DNA from: an uncultured bacterium
GTDB taxonomy: Bacteria > Actinomycetota > Coriobacteriia > Coriobacteriales > Coriobacteriaceae
DNA: 9,185 nt
Direction of reading: 5' to 3'
Assembly (NCBI GenBank): GCA_905215945.1
Contig: CAJMRZ010000043.1
Location: 1-9,185 of the forward strand
Shown: piece by piece, positions 5,884 through 9,185 of the stretch
How the letters are laid out: each line of letters begins with the position of its first letter
Position numbering within the stretch: the stretch's first letter is position 1
The notes under the pieces: model-generated
Told to the model about the DNA's origin: nothing
Databases searched by the model: none
Seen by the model: only the letters and a program-made list of their open reading frames with translations
Made by a program: the position numbers and the translations under genes

Positions 5884-9185
<3,302 letters not shown>

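Overview
The window comes from a GC-rich bacterium with mostly G/C third codon positions, most likely a gut actinobacterium of the class Coriobacteriia (Collinsella-like). That placement is inference. It rests on codon use, on the actinobacterial-type allosteric tail of CarB (DGY and an R before the EAVRRG stretch), and on a PyrR-type RNA hairpin folded over a ribosome binding site. All real genes read on the + strand.

Layout: (1) 1-569 is an open frame running in from the left edge. Its N-terminal third is the middle of a YebC/PmpR-family regulator and its remainder is the C-terminal domain of the purine enzyme PurD. The two are joined at a short stretch that fits both families (MLAVAE). This is either a misassembly or a real deletion/fusion. 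(2) 591-1286 encodes a NUDIX hydrolase resembling ADP-ribose pyrophosphatases, 21 bases downstream and probably cotranscribed. (3) 1287-1470 is a highly structured gap. It holds a small hairpin, then a 100-base element with long terminal inverted repeats and a 5-base flanking direct repeat (MITE-like), then a perfect 9-bp hairpin just before the next gene. The element carries a perfect Shine-Dalgarno and an ATG in frame with the next gene. (4) 1471-3243 is an ABC exporter half-transporter, followed after 19 bases by (5) 3263-4228, an unrecognised single-pass membrane protein. A strong intrinsic terminator at 4235-4275 closes this unit. (6) 4277-4436 is an AT-rich control region ending in a PyrR-binding-type hairpin that pairs with the carA Shine-Dalgarno. 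(7) carA (4437-5882) and carB (5884 to the right edge, nearly complete) encode the two subunits of carbamoyl-phosphate synthase.

Functionally, the ends of the window concern nucleotide synthesis: the PurD fragment belongs to purine synthesis, and CarAB makes carbamoyl phosphate for pyrimidines and arginine. The ABC exporter and its membrane neighbour form a separate envelope module. The most notable items are the YebC/PurD chimera, the MITE-like element that may supply translation signals to the exporter, the carA hairpin suggesting translational PyrR control, and an extra segment of about 36 residues in the CarA glutaminase domain.
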